From Methylococcales bacterium (GTDB lineage: Bacteria; Pseudomonadota; Gammaproteobacteria; Methylococcales; Methylomonadaceae), in assembly GCA_028712795.1 (NCBI GenBank), contig JAQTPT010000031.1:1-47092 (forward strand): a DNA stretch of 47,092 bases, read 5' to 3'. Each line of letters begins with the position of its first letter. Position 1 is the stretch's first letter. Made by a program: the position numbers and the translations under genes. Positions 27,701 through 39,100 of the stretch are shown piece by piece. The notes beneath the pieces were generated by a model. It was not told the origin of the DNA. It did not search any database and worked only from the letters and a program-made list of their open reading frames with translations.

Positions 27701-28988
27701 GGTTGCGGTGTCAAGGTCGGGCGAAGTTGGGGTGGTTGATGACTACGGACGCGAGAGAGAGCGCTATAAAATTCCATACGGCGCTGTGCTTTCTGTACAG
27801 GAAGGATCAAAAATTAACGCAGGTGACATAATTGTCGCTTGGGATCCGCACACTCATCCTGTTATTACCGAAGTGGACGGTATTGTTGAGCTGAAAGACT
27901 TTCTTGATGGCGTTACCGTGCAAAAACAATCCGATGAGGTTACCGGATTGAGTTCGTTGGTAGTTACTGATCCTAAACAGCGGGGATCCGCGGGCAAGGA
28001 ATTGCGTCCCATGGTTAAACTGCTTGATAACGAAGGCAATACTATATATCTGCCAGGGACCGAAATTCCTGCGCAGTATTTTTTGCCTGCAGGCGCTATT
28101 GCTGGTATCAAAGATGGGGGTGAGGTTCGGGTTGGTGATGTATTGGCCAGGATTCCACAAGAATCCAGTAAAACAAGAGATATTACCGGCGGCTTGCCGC
28201 GAGTAGCCGATTTATTTGAGGCGCGCAAAACCAAAGACCCTGCAATTCTCGCTGAGACTAGCGGCACTATTTCTTTTGGCAAGGAAACTAAAGGCAAGCA
28301 ACGAGTCATCATCACGGATTCAACAGGCGAACAAGTTGAAACGTTGATACCAAAATGGCGGCATATCACTGTGTTTGAAGGCGAATATGTGGAAAAAGGC
28401 GAGACCATTGCCGAAGGTGAATTAACGCCACATGATATTCTAAGATTGAGAGGTATTGAGGAGTTGGCCAACTATCTGGTTAAAGAAATTCAGGATGTTT
28501 ACCGTTTGCAAGGCGTAAAAATTAACGACAAACACATTGAGGCGATCATCCGTCAGATGCTTAGAAAAGTTGAGATCACATCATCGGGTGATACAGGCTT
28601 CTTGAAGGGTGAGCAAGTAGAGCGTGCAGCCATGAGGGTCGAAAATGATAAAATGGAAAATGAAGGGAAAATTCCTGCCAGTTATGAATCGATTTTGTTA
28701 GGCATTACTAAAGCTTCTTTGGCAACAGAATCATTTATATCAGCGGCTTCTTTTCAGGAAACAACACGCGTTTTAACTGACGCAGCGGTTCGTGGGTTAA
28801 GTGATGGCCTGCAAGGTTTAAAGGAAAACGTTATTGTGGGCCGGTTGATCCCAGCTGGGACTGGATTGGCTTATCATGAGAACAGAAAAAACAGATATGC
28901 CCAACTTCAGGCCACCGAAAGTGAAGCATATGTTGCGGTTGATGCTGGAGATGTGGAAGAAGCGCTTAAGCAAGCATTAAATATTTAA
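24783..28988 (+). CDS. rpoC: DNA-directed RNA polymerase subunit beta prime
   Basis: A 1,401-residue beta prime subunit. TTG at 24783 gives MKDLMNFLK, aligned with E. coli MKDLLKFLK, and AGAGGATAA lies just upstream, so a TTG start is well supported. Zinc site 1 is in [19 protein letters not shown], the catalytic Mg loop is [10 protein letters not shown], and zinc site 2 is in [13 protein letters not shown]. It lies 220 bases after rpoB, a longer gap than in E. coli. Confidence 0.98.
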   Translation: MKDLMNFLKRQGRADDFDGISIGLASPDMIRSWSYGEVKKPETINYRTFKPERDGLFCAKIFGPVSDYECLCGKYKRLKHRGVICEKCGVEVTLSKVRRERMGHIDLASPVAHIWFLKSLPSRIALLLDMTLREIERVLYFESFVILDPGMTPLEKGQLLTDDEYLDAVDLHGDDFVAKMGAEAIYDLLKAIDLKEQVETLREEINSTNSETKIKKYSKRMKVMDALLSSKNRPEWMILKVLPVLPPELRPLVPLDGGRFATSDLNDLYRRVINRNNRLNRLLDLNAPDIIVRNEKRMLQESVDALLDNGRRGRAITGTNRRPLKSLADMIKGKQGRFRQNLLGKRVDYSGRSVIVVGPTLRLHQCGLPKKMALELFKPFIFSKLQFRGLATTIKAAKKMVEREGAEVWDILEEVIREHPILLNRAPTLHRLGIQAFEPTLIEGKAIQLHPLVCSAFNADFDGDQMAVHIPLSIEAQLEARTLMMATNNILSPANGEPVINPSQDVVLGLYYISREKINAKGDGSIFVSVGEIHKALLAKSVELQSKIQLRITEKVINELGETEDKTYRVKTTVGRALIWEVVPDRMPYDLVNCDMTKKNISRLINYSYRYLGNKDTVVLADQLMYLGFKYATISGVSFGIEDMAIPAKKVDIIKAADMEVSEIQSQYASGLVTDGERYNKVVDIWSHANDQVAKVMMDGLGEESVVDVDGNSVKQKSFNSIFMMAESGARGSAAQIRQLAGMRGLMAKPDGSIIETPITANFREGLDVLQYFISTHGARKGLADTALKTANSGYLTRRLVDVAQDLVITGNDCGTSNGLIMTPIIEGGDVVEPLSERVLGRVAVNDIMDASGESIIVPAKTLLDEHWVSILEEQSVDQVLVRSIITCENRHGVCAACYGRDLGRGHLVNIGEAVGVIAAQSIGEPGTQLTMRTFHIGGAASRSAAISNVQVKSAGTVRLNNLKSVVNREGKLVAVSRSGEVGVVDDYGRERERYKIPYGAVLSVQEGSKINAGDIIVAWDPHTHPVITEVDGIVELKDFLDGVTVQKQSDEVTGLSSLVVTDPKQRGSAGKELRPMVKLLDNEGNTIYLPGTEIPAQYFLPAGAIAGIKDGGEVRVGDVLARIPQESSKTRDITGGLPRVADLFEARKTKDPAILAETSGTISFGKETKGKQRVIITDSTGEQVETLIPKWRHITVFEGEYVEKGETIAEGELTPHDILRLRGIEELANYLVKEIQDVYRLQGVKINDKHIEAIIRQMLRKVEITSSGDTGFLKGEQVERAAMRVENDKMENEGKIPASYESILLGITKASLATESFISAASFQETTRVLTDAAVRGLSDGLQGLKENVIVGRLIPAGTGLAYHENRKNRYAQLQATESEAYVAVDAGDVEEALKQALNI

Positions 28989-29020
28989 ATAAGATGTAAT
29001 TTATTTTAAAAAAATTGAAC

Positions 29021-29049
29021 TTGACCTGATGAGTGATAACAAGTATTAT
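29021..29049 (+). promoter_or_regulatory. Sigma-70 promoter for the str operon
   Basis: TTGACC at 29021-29026 and TATTAT at 29044-29049 lie 17 bases apart, about 125 bases before the rpsL start. The -35 region also forms one arm of a 9-base inverted repeat whose other arm is at 29080-29088. Confidence 0.75.
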
Positions 29050-29088
29050 ACTCTGCTCACATAAGCTAATGTGCATAGGTCAGGTCAA
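29021..29088. repeat. Inverted repeat flanking the str promoter start region
   Basis: TTGACCTGA (29021-29029) is repeated as its exact reverse complement TCAGGTCAA (29080-29088). One arm covers the -35 element and the other lies about 25-30 bases into the predicted transcript. The repeat could be an operator pair or coincidence. Confidence 0.5.
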
Positions 29089-29172
29089 AAGCATATTAAC
29101 CATAGGTAATCTATTTGATCGATGGTTATTAATTATCTGACAGTTAAATTGTATATCGGAGTAAACAAAGAT

Positions 29173-29547
29173 ATGGCCACGATCAACCAATTAGTTCGAA
29201 AGCCACGCGCTAAAAAAATAGAAAAAAGTAATGTTCCAGCGCTTGAAGCATGCCCGCAGCGTAGGGGTGTATGTACCCGTGTTTATACGACTACACCCAA
29301 AAAACCAAACTCAGCATTACGTAAGGTGGCAAGGGTAAGGCTGACTAATGGTTCTGAGGTGAGTAGCTACATTGGTGGCGAGGGCCATAATCTTCAGGAG
29401 CATTCCGTGGTTTTGATCAGGGGGGGTCGTGTAAAGGATTTGCCTGGTGTTAGGTATCACGTAGTTCGTGGTAGTTTGGACGCGTCTGGTGTTAATAATA
29501 GAAAGTGTGGCCGCTCCAAGTATGGAACAAAACGACCTAAAAGCTAA
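29173..29547 (+). CDS. rpsL: 30S ribosomal protein S12
   Basis: A 124-residue S12, the E. coli length, started at ATG 29173 ([15 protein letters not shown]) with CGGAGT upstream; the frame is open further upstream but non-conserved. [13 protein letters not shown] and [13 protein letters not shown] hold the lysines linked to streptomycin response in their wild-type form. It is a decoding-centre protein and first gene of the str operon. Confidence 0.98.
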   Translation: MATINQLVRKPRAKKIEKSNVPALEACPQRRGVCTRVYTTTPKKPNSALRKVARVRLTNGSEVSSYIGGEGHNLQEHSVVLIRGGRVKDLPGVRYHVVRGSLDASGVNNRKCGRSKYGTKRPKS

Positions 29548-29565
29548 AATTGAGTTGGTGAGATA

Positions 29566-30036
29566 ATGTCAAGAAGAAGAGTTGCTACGAAAAGAGAAAT
29601 AATTCCAGATCCAAGATTTGGCAGTGTCATGCTGACCAAGTTTATGAATATGATCATGGAAAGTGGCAAAAAATCGGTCGCTGAAGGTATTGTATATGGC
29701 GCTTTGGATGTAATTGAAAAGAAGGGTCATGCTGAGCCGCTAGATATTTTATCTAAAGCCCTGGAGAATGTTCAGCCGCGTGTTGAGGTTAAGTCCCGCC
29801 GTGTGGGTGGCGCAACATATCAAGTTCCGGTTGAAGTGCGTCCTTCTCGCCGCATGGCTTTGGCGATGCGTTGGTTGATTGATGCGTCTCGCAAAAGAAA
29901 TGAAAGAAACATGTCATCTAAATTAGCTGGTGAGTTAATGGATGCATTTGAAAGCAGGGGTTCAGCTGCTAAAAAGAGAGAAGATACGCATAGAATGGCA
30001 GAGGCTAACAAGGCATTCTCTCATTATCGTTGGTGA
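29566..30036 (+). CDS. rpsG: 30S ribosomal protein S7
   Basis: A 156-residue S7 with the conserved [17 protein letters not shown] segment and C-terminal [15 protein letters not shown]. It nucleates assembly of the 30S head and in E. coli represses str operon translation. It lies 18 bases after rpsL. Confidence 0.98.
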   Translation: MSRRRVATKREIIPDPRFGSVMLTKFMNMIMESGKKSVAEGIVYGALDVIEKKGHAEPLDILSKALENVQPRVEVKSRRVGGATYQVPVEVRPSRRMALAMRWLIDASRKRNERNMSSKLAGELMDAFESRGSAAKKREDTHRMAEANKAFSHYRW

Positions 30037-30069
30037 GAAGCCGAATAAATTGTAGGCTTTATAAAGCAA

Positions 30070-32163
30070 GTGCGAAAAACCCCAATAGATCGCTATCGTA
30101 ATGTTGGTATTATGGCTCACATTGATGCCGGTAAGACGACAACGACAGAACGAATATTGTACTACACAGGAGTGTCTCACAAGATAGGCGAGGTGCATGA
30201 CGGTTCGGCGACCATGGATTGGATGGCTCAGGAGCAGGAGCGGGGTATTACAATTACCTCGGCAGCAACTACCTGTTTTTGGAGCGGGATGGAAAATCAA
30301 TTTCCACAGCACCGGATTAATATAATTGATACACCGGGGCATGTTGACTTCACTATTGAAGTGGAGCGTTCGCTTCGTGTGCTTGATGGTGCCTGTGCTG
30401 TATTTTGTGCTGTAGGTGGTGTTGAGCCGCAGTCTGAAACAGTATGGCGGCAAGCGGACAAGTATCATGTTCCGCGTTTGGTTTTTGTTAACAAGATGGA
30501 TCGGTCTGGCGCTGATTTCTTGAGGGTAATTGAACAAATAAAGTCACGTTTAGGCAGTAAAGCAGTGCCGGTGCAATTGCCAATAGGTGCGGAAGACAGT
30601 TTTGCAGGGGTTGTTGATCTCGTTAAGATGAGAGCCATTTATTGGGATGATTCCAATCTGGGAATGACTTTTGTTGAAAAAGAAATTCCAGTTGATATGC
30701 AAGTTCTCTGTGAAAAGTGGAGAGAGCATTTGGTTGAAGCTGCGGCCGAGGGCAATGAAGAGCTAATGGAAAAGTACCTCGTTGAGGGGCATTTGACAAA
30801 TGAAGAAATAAGAAAAGGTATTCGAGTTCAAGCGATAGCTAATCAAATAGTTCCTGCATTCTGTGGTTCGGCCTTTAAAAACAAAGGGGTTCAGGCAGTA
30901 TTGGATGGTATTGTTGAGTATATGCCAGCTCCGACTGATGTTGAAGCCATAAAAGGCTTGCTGGAAGATGCAGTAACTGAAGCGCATCGTCCGGCAGCTG
31001 ATGATGAGCCGTTTTCGGCTTTGGCTTTTAAAATTGCGACTGATCCTTTTGTCGGGACGCTAACCTTTTTCAGGGTTTATTCAGGTGTTCTGAGTTCTGG
31101 CGATAGTGTCTATAACTCAGTCAAAATGAAAAAGGAGCGCATTGGCCGAATAGTCCAAATGCATGCAAATAGTAGAGAAGAAGTTAAGGTTGTTTGTGCG
31201 GGTGATATAGCGGCGGCAATAGGTCTCAAAGATGTTACGACAGGCGACACCTTGTGTGATATCAAGTCGGTAATTGTCCTTGAGCGCATGCAGTTTCCGG
31301 ATCCCGTCATTTCAGTTGCAGTTGAGCCAAAGACAAAAGCTGATCAAGAGAAAATGGGAATGGCACTAAGCAAGTTGGCTCAGGAAGATCCCTCCTTTCG
31401 CGTGCATACCGATGAAGAGTCAGGTCAGGTCATAATTTCGGGGATGGGTGAACTTCATCTGGAGATTATCGTTGACCGGATGAAAAGAGAGTTCAATGTA
31501 GAGGCGAATGTAGGCGCCCCTCAAGTTGCATATAGGGAAACAATTCGTAAAACGGTGGAACAGGAAGGGAAATTTATTAGGCAATCAGGCGGTCGAGGTC
31601 AATATGGTCACGTCTGGCTGAGAATTGAGCCTCAAGAATCCGGCGCTGGTTATGAATTTGTCAACGAAATTGTTGGCGGTGTTGTCCCCAAGGAATACAT
31701 TCCGGCGGTTGACAAGGGTGTTCAAGAGCAACTGAAGTGCGGTGTTCTTGCAGGATACCCCATGCTGGATGTTAAAGTGTCCATATTTGATGGTTCTTAT
31801 CATGATGTGGACTCGAATGAAATGGCTTTTAAAATTGCCGGTTCTATGTGTTTTAGAGAGGGAGCAAGAAATGCTAGTCCAGTGTTACTTGAGCCTATTA
31901 TGAAAGTCGAGATAGCGACGCCTGAAGAGTATATGGGTGATGTTGTTGGCGATATAAATAGACGTCGCGGCATTATTCAGGGAATGGATGATATACCGTC
32001 AGGTAAAACAGTTAGCTGCGAAGTGCCGTTGTCGGAAATGTTTGGTTATGCAACTGATTTGCGTTCGGCAACACAGGGGCGGGCTACATACAGTATGCAG
32101 TTTGAAAAATACAATGAAACGCCTGCAAATATAGCAGAAGCTATCATTAAAAAATCTTCATAA
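30070..32163 (+). CDS. fusA: Elongation factor G
   Basis: A 697-residue EF-G with [12 protein letters not shown] (G1), [11 protein letters not shown] (G2), DTPGHVDF (G3) and NKMDRSGA (G4), then domains II-V ending in the usual SLTKGRA-like region ([13 protein letters not shown]). It drives translocation. GTG at 30070 gives [14 protein letters not shown]; no strong ribosome site is visible, suggesting coupling to upstream translation. The position after rpsG is canonical. Confidence 0.98.
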   Translation: MRKTPIDRYRNVGIMAHIDAGKTTTTERILYYTGVSHKIGEVHDGSATMDWMAQEQERGITITSAATTCFWSGMENQFPQHRINIIDTPGHVDFTIEVERSLRVLDGACAVFCAVGGVEPQSETVWRQADKYHVPRLVFVNKMDRSGADFLRVIEQIKSRLGSKAVPVQLPIGAEDSFAGVVDLVKMRAIYWDDSNLGMTFVEKEIPVDMQVLCEKWREHLVEAAAEGNEELMEKYLVEGHLTNEEIRKGIRVQAIANQIVPAFCGSAFKNKGVQAVLDGIVEYMPAPTDVEAIKGLLEDAVTEAHRPAADDEPFSALAFKIATDPFVGTLTFFRVYSGVLSSGDSVYNSVKMKKERIGRIVQMHANSREEVKVVCAGDIAAAIGLKDVTTGDTLCDIKSVIVLERMQFPDPVISVAVEPKTKADQEKMGMALSKLAQEDPSFRVHTDEESGQVIISGMGELHLEIIVDRMKREFNVEANVGAPQVAYRETIRKTVEQEGKFIRQSGGRGQYGHVWLRIEPQESGAGYEFVNEIVGGVVPKEYIPAVDKGVQEQLKCGVLAGYPMLDVKVSIFDGSYHDVDSNEMAFKIAGSMCFREGARNASPVLLEPIMKVEIATPEEYMGDVVGDINRRRGIIQGMDDIPSGKTVSCEVPLSEMFGYATDLRSATQGRATYSMQFEKYNETPANIAEAIIKKSS

Positions 32164-32190
32164 AATTGAATAATATAAAGGTATTAACTC

Positions 32191-33381
32191 ATGGCCAAAG
32201 AAAAATTTTCACGTAGCAAGCCTCACGTAAACGTAGGCACAATCGGTCACGTTGACCACGGCAAGACAACGCTAACTGCTGCACTGACAACAGTCATGGC
32301 TAAATTGCACGGTGGCGCGGTTAAGGCCTTCGACCAGATTGACAATGCGCCTGAAGAACGTGCGCGTGGTATCACCATTGCCACGTCACACGTTGAATAT
32401 GAATCTGCAACTCGCCACTATGCTCACGTTGACTGCCCGGGTCATGCTGACTATGTAAAAAACATGATCACCGGGGCCGCACAGATGGACGGTGCAATCC
32501 TTGTCTGCTCGGCCGCAGATGGCCCAATGCCGCAAACCCGGGAGCACATCCTGTTGTCAAGACAGGTGGGCGTTCCTTATGTGGTGGTGTTTCTGAACAA
32601 AGCCGATATGGTTGATGACGAAGAGCTGATCGAATTGGTGGAAATGGAGCTCAGAGAATTACTGGACATGTATGAATTTCCAGGCGACGACACGCCCATT
32701 ATCAGAGGCTCGGCATTGCTTGCATTGCAAGGCGATGAAAGCGAAATCGGCATGCCATCGGTGGTCAGGCTGGTTGAAGCTTTGGACACCTATATTCCCC
32801 TGCCGGAAAGAGCCGTGGACGGCGCATTCCTGATGCCTATTGAAGATGTGTTCTCAATATCAGGTCGCGGCACCGTGGTCACCGGACGTATAGAGCGCGG
32901 CATCATCAAGGTTGGCCAGGAAGTTGAGATCGTTGGCATCAGGCCAACAGTAACGACAACAGTTACGGGCGTTGAAATGTTCCGTAAATTGCTTGACCAG
33001 GGCGAGGCTGGCGATAACGTCGGTCTGTTGTTAAGGGGCACCAAAAGAGACGACGTTGAGCGCGGCCAAGTATTGGCGCACAAAAACACTATAAAGCCGC
33101 ATTCGTACTTCAATGCAGAAATATACATCCTGTCGAAAGAAGAGGGGGGTCGTCATACGCCTTTCTTTAACGGCTATCGCCCACAGTTCTATTTCAGAAC
33201 GACCGACGTAACCGGTGCGGTTGATCTGCCCGAAGGTGTTGAAATGGTGATGCCTGGCGATAATATTTCCGTAAAAGTCAAGCTTATCTCGCCGATCGCC
33301 ATGGAAGATGGCTTGCGTTTCGCAATCCGTGAAGGTGGCCGAACGGTCGGCGCCGGCGTTGTTGCATCAATAATAGAGTAA
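32191..33381 (+). CDS. tuf: Elongation factor Tu, copy 2
   Basis: A 396-residue EF-Tu identical to copy 1 except that the C-terminus is IIE instead of ILE. Identity at base level runs from the ATG to 33372, then breaks; upstream flanks share only two bases with copy 1. This is the str-operon copy (tufA place), 27 bases after fusA and only 5 bases before rpsJ. Confidence 0.99.
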   Translation: MAKEKFSRSKPHVNVGTIGHVDHGKTTLTAALTTVMAKLHGGAVKAFDQIDNAPEERARGITIATSHVEYESATRHYAHVDCPGHADYVKNMITGAAQMDGAILVCSAADGPMPQTREHILLSRQVGVPYVVVFLNKADMVDDEELIELVEMELRELLDMYEFPGDDTPIIRGSALLALQGDESEIGMPSVVRLVEALDTYIPLPERAVDGAFLMPIEDVFSISGRGTVVTGRIERGIIKVGQEVEIVGIRPTVTTTVTGVEMFRKLLDQGEAGDNVGLLLRGTKRDDVERGQVLAHKNTIKPHSYFNAEIYILSKEEGGRHTPFFNGYRPQFYFRTTDVTGAVDLPEGVEMVMPGDNISVKVKLISPIAMEDGLRFAIREGGRTVGAGVVASIIE

Positions 33382-33386
33382 TAAAT

Positions 33387-33698
33387 ATGTCTAACCAAAC
33401 TATCAGAATCCGTTTGAAATCATTTGATCATAAATTGATTGATCAATCGGCTGGTGAGATAGTAGAAACAGCAAGGAGAACTGGTGCTCAAGTAAAAGGC
33501 CCAATCCCTTTGCCTACTAAGAAAGAACGGTTCACGATTTTGATTTCTCCACATGTTAATAAAGATGCGCGAGATCAATACGAATTAAGAACATACAAAA
33601 GATTGATGGATATCGTTGAGCCAACTGAAAAAACCGTAGATGCATTAATGAAGTTGGATCTTGCAGCTGGTGTTGATGTCCAAATAAAATTGAATTAA
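33387..33698 (+). CDS. rpsJ: 30S ribosomal protein S10 (NusE)
   Basis: A 103-residue S10 with [16 protein letters not shown] at the start and [19 protein letters not shown] loop. It is a 30S head protein and, as NusE, a partner of NusB and NusG in antitermination. It follows tuf copy 2 by 5 bases, leaving no space for an S10 leader. Confidence 0.98.
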   Translation: MSNQTIRIRLKSFDHKLIDQSAGEIVETARRTGAQVKGPIPLPTKKERFTILISPHVNKDARDQYELRTYKRLMDIVEPTEKTVDALMKLDLAAGVDVQIKLN

Positions 33699-33716
33699 AA
33701 GTTGAGGAATTGGCAG

Positions 33717-34367
33717 ATGTCAATAGGTCTTATAGGTCGTAAATGTGGTATGACCAGAGTTTTTTGTGAAGATGGTTCATCAGTACCTGTTACTGTTCTC
33801 CAGATTGACTCAAATAGAGTAACTCAGGTTAAAAGTCTTGAAGTTGATGGATATCGTTCAATCCAAGTGGCAGCAGGCGATAAGAAATCTTCACGAGTGA
33901 ACAAAGCAATGGCAGGCCATTATGCATCGTCTAACCAGACAGCTGGGCGAGGTCTTTGGGAGTTTAGGCTCGAAGATGGCGAAGGCGCTGAATTATCTGC
34001 TGGTTCCCAATTATCGCTAGATATTTTTACAGCTGGTCAAATTATTGATGTGCAGGCAAAAAGTATTGGTAAAGGGTTTGCAGGCGGAATAAAGCGTCAT
34101 CATTTTAGTATGCAGGATGCAACACATGGTAACTCACGCTCACACAGGGTGCTGGGATCAATTGGTATGTGCCAGACGCCGGGGCGTGTTTTCAAGGGCA
34201 AAAAAATGGAAGGTCATTTAGGTAATGTAAAAACTACCATTCAGAATCTCTCTATTCATGCAATTGACACAGAAAGAAATTTAATTTTAGTAAAAGGCGC
34301 TGTCCCTGGAGCTAAAGGTGGTGATGTAGTGATTACGCCCGCCATGAAAATGAGAAAAAAAGGTTAA
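33717..34367 (+). CDS. rplC: 50S ribosomal protein L3
   Basis: A 216-residue L3 from ATG 33717 ([16 protein letters not shown]), with GAGGA about 10 bases upstream; the frame extends five codons further but the added residues are not conserved. [11 protein letters not shown] and [14 protein letters not shown] are L3 hallmarks at the peptidyl-transferase side. S10 operon order is kept. Confidence 0.97.
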   Translation: MSIGLIGRKCGMTRVFCEDGSSVPVTVLQIDSNRVTQVKSLEVDGYRSIQVAAGDKKSSRVNKAMAGHYASSNQTAGRGLWEFRLEDGEGAELSAGSQLSLDIFTAGQIIDVQAKSIGKGFAGGIKRHHFSMQDATHGNSRSHRVLGSIGMCQTPGRVFKGKKMEGHLGNVKTTIQNLSIHAIDTERNLILVKGAVPGAKGGDVVITPAMKMRKKG

Positions 34368-34370
34368 GTC

Positions 34371-34991
34371 ATGGGCTTGCAAATACCTGCTTTAAATGAA
34401 CAAGACTCTGCTGGTAAAGTGGAGGTGGCTGAAGCTGTTTTTGGCCAATCTTTTAATGAGACATTAGTGCATCAATTAGTGACTCGCTATCTGGCGGGAT
34501 CTCGCGCCGGAACAAAAGCGCAAAAAACACGCTCAGATGTCAGCGGTGGTGGATCAAAGCCATGGAGACAAAAAGGGACAGGCCGTGCCAGGTCGGGTAC
34601 AATACGCAGTCCTATCTGGCGTACCGGCGGCGTTGCCTTTGCTGCAAGACCAAGATCGTACGAGCAGAAGCTAAATAAAAAAATGTTTAGGGTTGGCGTG
34701 CGTTCAATTTTGTCAGAATTGCTCAGGCAAGACCGTTTGGTAGTGAGTAGCGATATACTTCCAGCAACAGTTAAAACCAAAGAACTAAATAACAAATTAA
34801 AAACGATTGATGCTAAGCGGATATTGATTATTGTAGATAACGTAGATGCAAATTTGGCATTAGCGGCAAGAAATATTCCTTATGTAGACGTTATTGAGGC
34901 TGTGAATTTAAATCCAGTACTTTTAGTTTCAGCCGATAAAGTTATTGCTACACCAGGTGCATTAAAATTATTAGAGGAGCGCTTGGCATGA
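34371..34991 (+). CDS. rplD: 50S ribosomal protein L4
   Basis: A 206-residue L4 with the exit-tunnel loop region [22 protein letters not shown]. In E. coli L4 also represses the S10 operon through its leader, but that leader is not present here. Its stop overlaps the rplW ATG (ATGA). Confidence 0.97.
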   Translation: MGLQIPALNEQDSAGKVEVAEAVFGQSFNETLVHQLVTRYLAGSRAGTKAQKTRSDVSGGGSKPWRQKGTGRARSGTIRSPIWRTGGVAFAARPRSYEQKLNKKMFRVGVRSILSELLRQDRLVVSSDILPATVKTKELNNKLKTIDAKRILIIVDNVDANLALAARNIPYVDVIEAVNLNPVLLVSADKVIATPGALKLLEERLA

Positions 34992-35287
34992 GTATAAATA
35001 AATATCAGCTGGCTGGAGTTCTTGAAGCGCCAATTATATCTGAAAAGAGTACAAATGCTGCTGAAAAAAACAGACAATTTATTTTTAAAGTTCAAAAACA
35101 GGCATCAAAAAAACAGGTTAAAAACGCGGTGGAGATAATGTTTGCCGTTGAAGTTGACTCTGTGCAGGTGTTAAACGTAAAGGGCAAGCAGAAAAAAGTT
35201 GGTCGTTCAGTTGGCCAAAGATCAGATTGGAAAAAGGCTTATGTAAAGCTTAAGCCTGGTCATGATATAGAATTCTCTGCTGCTTAA
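34988..35287 (+). CDS. rplW: 50S ribosomal protein L23
   Basis: A 99-residue L23 with APIISEKST at the start and [20 protein letters not shown] at the end. It borders the exit tunnel and docks trigger factor and SRP. Translation start overlaps the rplD stop. Confidence 0.97.
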   Translation: MSINKYQLAGVLEAPIISEKSTNAAEKNRQFIFKVQKQASKKQVKNAVEIMFAVEVDSVQVLNVKGKQKKVGRSVGQRSDWKKAYVKLKPGHDIEFSAA

Positions 35288-35326
35288 AATATTACAGTGA
35301 TAGATCAATAGGAAACGGTAGAAAGC

Positions 35327-36154
35327 ATGGCGATTGTAAAGTCAAAACCGACGTCACCGGGATCACGGTTCGTAGTTCGCATAAAAAATGATGAATTACA
35401 TAAAGGCAAACCATTTGCTGCTTTGCTTAGCAAAAACAGTAAAAGTGGCGGTCGTAATAATCAAGGGCGTATAACAACACGTCATATTGGTGGTGGTCAT
35501 AAGCAACACTACCGTATTATTGATTTTAAAAGAAACAAATTGGATATTCCAGCAGTAGTAGAACGTCTCGAATACGATCCCAATAGAACCGCAAATATTG
35601 CCTTGATTCTGTTTAAGGACGGAGAGCGTAGATATATCATTGCCCCCAAAGGTTTAACTGTTGGCCAGGAAATACTTTCTTCGGAAACAGTGCCCGTTAA
35701 GACTGGTAACTGCATGCCTTTGAGAAATATACCCATGGGAACAACTGTCCATTGCGTGGAATTAAAGCCAGGCAAAGGCGCTCAAGTTGCCAGAAGTGCT
35801 GGTACATCTGTTCAGTTAGTGGCAAGAGATGGCGCCCACGCAACTATCAGAATGCGTTCTGGTGAAATGCGTAAGGTTATGTCAGATTGCCGGGCTGTAA
35901 TTGGTGAGGTGTCAAATTCCGAGCACAACCTGGCCTCACTCGGCAAAGCGGGTGCTTCAAGATGGCGCGGCGTCCGCCCTACCGTTCGTGGCGTGGTAAT
36001 GAATCCTGTTGACCATCCGCATGGTGGTGGTGAAGGCCGTACATCGGGTGGCAGGCATCCTGTGTCGCCTTGGGGTATGCCAACCAAAGGCTATAAAACA
36101 AGAAAAAACAAACGCACTGATAATATGATTATCAGACGTCGTAAGCAGAAATAG
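35327..36154 (+). CDS. rplB: 50S ribosomal protein L2
   Basis: A 275-residue L2 with [18 protein letters not shown] and the C-terminal [11 protein letters not shown] containing the conserved histidine near the peptidyl-transferase centre. It lies in its S10 operon place with a 39-base upstream gap. Confidence 0.98.
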   Translation: MAIVKSKPTSPGSRFVVRIKNDELHKGKPFAALLSKNSKSGGRNNQGRITTRHIGGGHKQHYRIIDFKRNKLDIPAVVERLEYDPNRTANIALILFKDGERRYIIAPKGLTVGQEILSSETVPVKTGNCMPLRNIPMGTTVHCVELKPGKGAQVARSAGTSVQLVARDGAHATIRMRSGEMRKVMSDCRAVIGEVSNSEHNLASLGKAGASRWRGVRPTVRGVVMNPVDHPHGGGEGRTSGGRHPVSPWGMPTKGYKTRKNKRTDNMIIRRRKQK

Positions 36155-36166
36155 AGAGGAATTAGC

Positions 36167-36439
36167 GTGCCGCGTTCAATTAAAAAAGGTCCTTTTATTG
36201 ATCATCATCTTCTTAAAAAAGTTGAAGATGCTGTAAGTAGCAATAATCGGAAACCGATTAAAACATGGTCAAGAAGGTCAATGATCATTCCAGATATGTT
36301 GGGTCTAACTATTGCAATCCACAATGGGCGGCTGCACATTCCAGTTCTCATTTCGGAGAATATGGTTGGGCATAAATTAGGTGAATTTGCACCTACTCGA
36401 ACATATAAAGGCCACGTGGCTGATAAGAAATCTAGGTAG
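36167..36439 (+). CDS. rpsS: 30S ribosomal protein S19
   Basis: A 90-residue S19 ([19 protein letters not shown]) started at GTG 36167 with AGAGGAAT just upstream. The C-terminal [14 protein letters not shown] is conserved. It is a 30S head protein paired with S13. Confidence 0.97.
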   Translation: MPRSIKKGPFIDHHLLKKVEDAVSSNNRKPIKTWSRRSMIIPDMLGLTIAIHNGRLHIPVLISENMVGHKLGEFAPTRTYKGHVADKKSR

Positions 36440-36447
36440 GTTATGTG

Positions 36448-36783
36448 ATGGAAATTTCAGCAAAGTTAAAAAACGCCCCCTTATCTGCGCAAAAAGCCAG
36501 GTTGGTAGGAGATCAAATACGTGGCATGCCAGTTGAAAAAGCTCTGAATACATTGAAATTCAGTTCAAAAAAAGCAGCGGCTATATTCAAAAAAATTCTG
36601 GAGTCTGCAATAGCTAATGCAGAGAATAATGAAAGCGCAGATATTGATGAATTAAGAGTGTCAACCGTTTATGTTAATGAAGGGGCGACCATGAAAAGAT
36701 TCAGGGCAAGAGCTAAAGGGAATGCGAACCATATCCTTAAAAGAACCTGCCATATTACAGTTAAAGTTGCAGAATTCGAGTAG
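36448..36783 (+). CDS. rplV: 50S ribosomal protein L22
   Basis: A 111-residue L22 ([20 protein letters not shown]) from ATG 36448; an adjacent GTG at 36445 is less likely. [10 protein letters not shown] and [17 protein letters not shown] are typical. Its loop lines the exit tunnel. Confidence 0.97.
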   Translation: MEISAKLKNAPLSAQKARLVGDQIRGMPVEKALNTLKFSSKKAAAIFKKILESAIANAENNESADIDELRVSTVYVNEGATMKRFRARAKGNANHILKRTCHITVKVAEFE

Positions 36784-36792
36784 GGGCAAAAA

Positions 36793-37464
36793 ATGGGTCA
36801 AAAAGTACATCCAACTGGTATACGCCTTGGAATTGTAAAGGATTGGAATTCAAGATGGTATGCAAATAGCCAGGATTATTCGGTTTTCCTGCATCAAGAC
36901 TTAACGGTCAGAGAATTTATTAAGAAAGAACTGGCGCATGCATCTGTAAGCCGTATTCAAATTAATCGCCCGGCGAATAATGCGCATATAACGATACATA
37001 CTGCGCGTCCAGGTATCGTCATCGGTAAGAAAGGCGAAGATATTGATGTTTTGAGGCAAAAAATATCTAAAATGCTAGGTATTCCTGTGCAGCTGAATGT
37101 CGAAGAGATCAGAAAGCCCGAATTAGATGCTCAATTGGTCGCTGAAGGTGTAGCCCAGCAACTTGAAAAACGTATTATGTACCGCCGCGCAATGAAACGC
37201 GCAGTAACTAACACAATGCGGTTAGGCGCGGAGGGAATTAAGATAAATGTCGGTGGCCGATTGAATGGAGCTGAAATCGCAAGAAGCGAATGGTACAGAG
37301 AAGGGCGGGTGCCATTGCATACCTTGCGGGCTGACATTGATTACGCTACGGCAGAAGCACATACAACCTACGGAATTATCGGCATCAAGGTGTGGATATT
37401 CAAAGGTGAAGTATTCGATATGGACGCACATGCTGCGTCCATTAACTCTGAATCCAAGAAATAG
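36793..37464 (+). CDS. rpsC: 30S ribosomal protein S3
   Basis: A 223-residue S3 with the KH-domain GXXG-type segment [10 protein letters not shown] and [13 protein letters not shown] near the mRNA entrance. Start [14 protein letters not shown] is canonical. Confidence 0.98.
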   Translation: MGQKVHPTGIRLGIVKDWNSRWYANSQDYSVFLHQDLTVREFIKKELAHASVSRIQINRPANNAHITIHTARPGIVIGKKGEDIDVLRQKISKMLGIPVQLNVEEIRKPELDAQLVAEGVAQQLEKRIMYRRAMKRAVTNTMRLGAEGIKINVGGRLNGAEIARSEWYREGRVPLHTLRADIDYATAEAHTTYGIIGIKVWIFKGEVFDMDAHAASINSESKK

Positions 37465-37480
37465 TTGAAGGAATAAAGTC

Positions 37481-37894
37481 ATGCTTCAACCTAAAAGAAC
37501 CAAGTTCCGTAAGCAACATAAAGGCAGAAATAACGGTACTGCCGTGCGTGGGTCATCAGTTAGCTTTGGTGAATACGGGCTAAAATCAATTGGCCGCGGC
37601 AGATTGACTGCAAGGCAGATTGAAGCTGGTCGTAGAACGATTACCCGTCACGTGAAGCGTGGCGGCAAGCTATGGATTAGAATCTTCCCGGATAAGCCAA
37701 TTACCAAAAAACCTTTAGAAGTTCGTATGGGAAAAGGTAAAGGTAGTGTAGAATACTGGGTTGCTCAGGTTAGGCCAGGAACTATGTTGTATGAGATACA
37801 AGGTGTTTCTGAAGAACTGGCACGTGAAGCATTCACATTAGCAGCTGCTAAGCTACCTTTAAAAACGCTGTTTACCGCTCGGACAATAATGTAA
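37481..37894 (+). CDS. rplP: 50S ribosomal protein L16
   Basis: A 137-residue L16 with [32 protein letters not shown] and [15 protein letters not shown]. The arginine in the PLKTLF-adjacent region and GRG motif fit the hydroxylated type. Stop overlaps rpmC start (TAATG). Confidence 0.98.
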   Translation: MLQPKRTKFRKQHKGRNNGTAVRGSSVSFGEYGLKSIGRGRLTARQIEAGRRTITRHVKRGGKLWIRIFPDKPITKKPLEVRMGKGKGSVEYWVAQVRPGTMLYEIQGVSEELAREAFTLAAAKLPLKTLFTARTIM

Positions 37895-38085
37895 TGAAAG
37901 CAAGTGAATTACGCCAAAAATCAAAAGACGAACTAGGGACTATGTTGCTCGATTTATCCCGCGAGCGATTTAATCTTAAAATGCAAAAAGGCACTGGGCA
38001 GCTATCAAAACCCGACCAAGTAAAAAAAGTCAGGCGCAATACGGCACGTGTCCAAACCATATTAAATGAAATGGCGAGTGCATAA
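37894..38085 (+). CDS. rpmC: 50S ribosomal protein L29
   Basis: A 63-residue L29: two-helix protein with [31 protein letters not shown] and an ARVQTIL C-terminal helix. It sits near the tunnel exit. Coupled to rplP by a one-base overlap. Confidence 0.96.
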   Translation: MKASELRQKSKDELGTMLLDLSRERFNLKMQKGTGQLSKPDQVKKVRRNTARVQTILNEMASA

Positions 38086-38087
38086 AA

Positions 38088-38351
38088 ATGAGTGAAAATG
38101 AAACTAAATTGCGGACGATCACTGGTCGGGTTGTCAGCAATAAAATGGACAAAACCATCACAGTTTTGGTTGAGCGCGTTGTAAAGCATCCAGTGTATGG
38201 AAAATACATCAAACGCTCAACAAAAATGATGGCGCATGATGAAAAAAATATTTGCCAAGAAGGCGATGTGGTTGCAATAACATCATGCAGACCTTTATCT
38301 AAGAACAAATCATTCAAATTGGTTAACGTCTTAGAAAGTGCTAACAAATAG
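38088..38351 (+). CDS. rpsQ: 30S ribosomal protein S17
   Basis: An 87-residue S17 (OB fold) with [20 protein letters not shown] and [17 protein letters not shown]. It closes the S10 operon set, 2 bases after rpmC. Confidence 0.97.
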   Translation: MSENETKLRTITGRVVSNKMDKTITVLVERVVKHPVYGKYIKRSTKMMAHDEKNICQEGDVVAITSCRPLSKNKSFKLVNVLESANK

Positions 38352-38387
38352 CATAAACAATTTATTTACAGAGTGTAGGAATAAATC

Positions 38388-38756
38388 ATGATTCAGATGC
38401 AAACTAACCTTGACGTCGCCGATAATAGCGGTGCAAAAAGGGTCATGTGTATCAAAGTGTTAGGGGGATCACATCGTCGTTATGCCGGAATTGGTGACAT
38501 TATCAAAGTCAGTATTAAAGATGCGATACCTCGCGGAAGGGTAAAAAAAGGCGAGGTTTATAACGCTCTTGTTGTAAGAACGCGTAAAGGTGTTCGCAGA
38601 CCTGATGGTTCTGTCATACGTTTTGATGGCAATGCAGCTGTGATTCTTAATAATAATCTGCAGCCACTCGGAACACGCATTTTTGGCCCTGTGACACGCG
38701 AGCTAAGAGGGGAGAAATTTATGAAAATTATCTCGCTTGCTCCTGAAGTTTTATAA
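38388..38756 (+). CDS. rplN: 50S ribosomal protein L14
   Basis: A 122-residue L14 ([18 protein letters not shown]) with [14 protein letters not shown] and FGPVTRELR. It opens the spc gene set; the 36-base gap before it has no recognisable separate promoter. Confidence 0.98.
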   Translation: MIQMQTNLDVADNSGAKRVMCIKVLGGSHRRYAGIGDIIKVSIKDAIPRGRVKKGEVYNALVVRTRKGVRRPDGSVIRFDGNAAVILNNNLQPLGTRIFGPVTRELRGEKFMKIISLAPEVL

Positions 38757-38768
38757 GGTAGGGTAAAA

Positions 38769-39086
38769 ATGGCAAAAATAAAAAAAGGTGACGATGTTAT
38801 TGTTCGTACTGGTAAGGATAAAGGTAAGAGCGGTAGGGTAACCAAAATTCTAAAGGGTGATAAGGTTTTAGTTGAAGGGATCAATCAGGTTAAAAAGAAC
38901 CAAAAACCAAACCCGAACGCAGGAGTTTCAGGCGGGATAATTGTTAAGGATATGCCCATTAATATTTCCAACATTGGATTGTACAATCCGGAAACAAAAA
39001 AAGCAGATCGAATAGGCTTTAAGTTTCTGGAGGATGGAAAGAAGGTCAGATATTTTAAGTCAACAAATGAAGTTGTTGATGTGTAA
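38769..39086 (+). CDS. rplX: 50S ribosomal protein L24
   Basis: A 105-residue L24 with the KOW-like [18 protein letters not shown] segment. It is an early 50S assembly initiator. Confidence 0.97.
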   Translation: MAKIKKGDDVIVRTGKDKGKSGRVTKILKGDKVLVEGINQVKKNQKPNPNAGVSGGIIVKDMPINISNIGLYNPETKKADRIGFKFLEDGKKVRYFKSTNEVVDV

Positions 39087-39100
39087 GGTGCAGATGAATC

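Noticed and set aside
29122..29172. 17-codon extension of S12
   Set aside because: The ATG at 29173 gives the conserved 124-residue protein and has a proper ribosome site.
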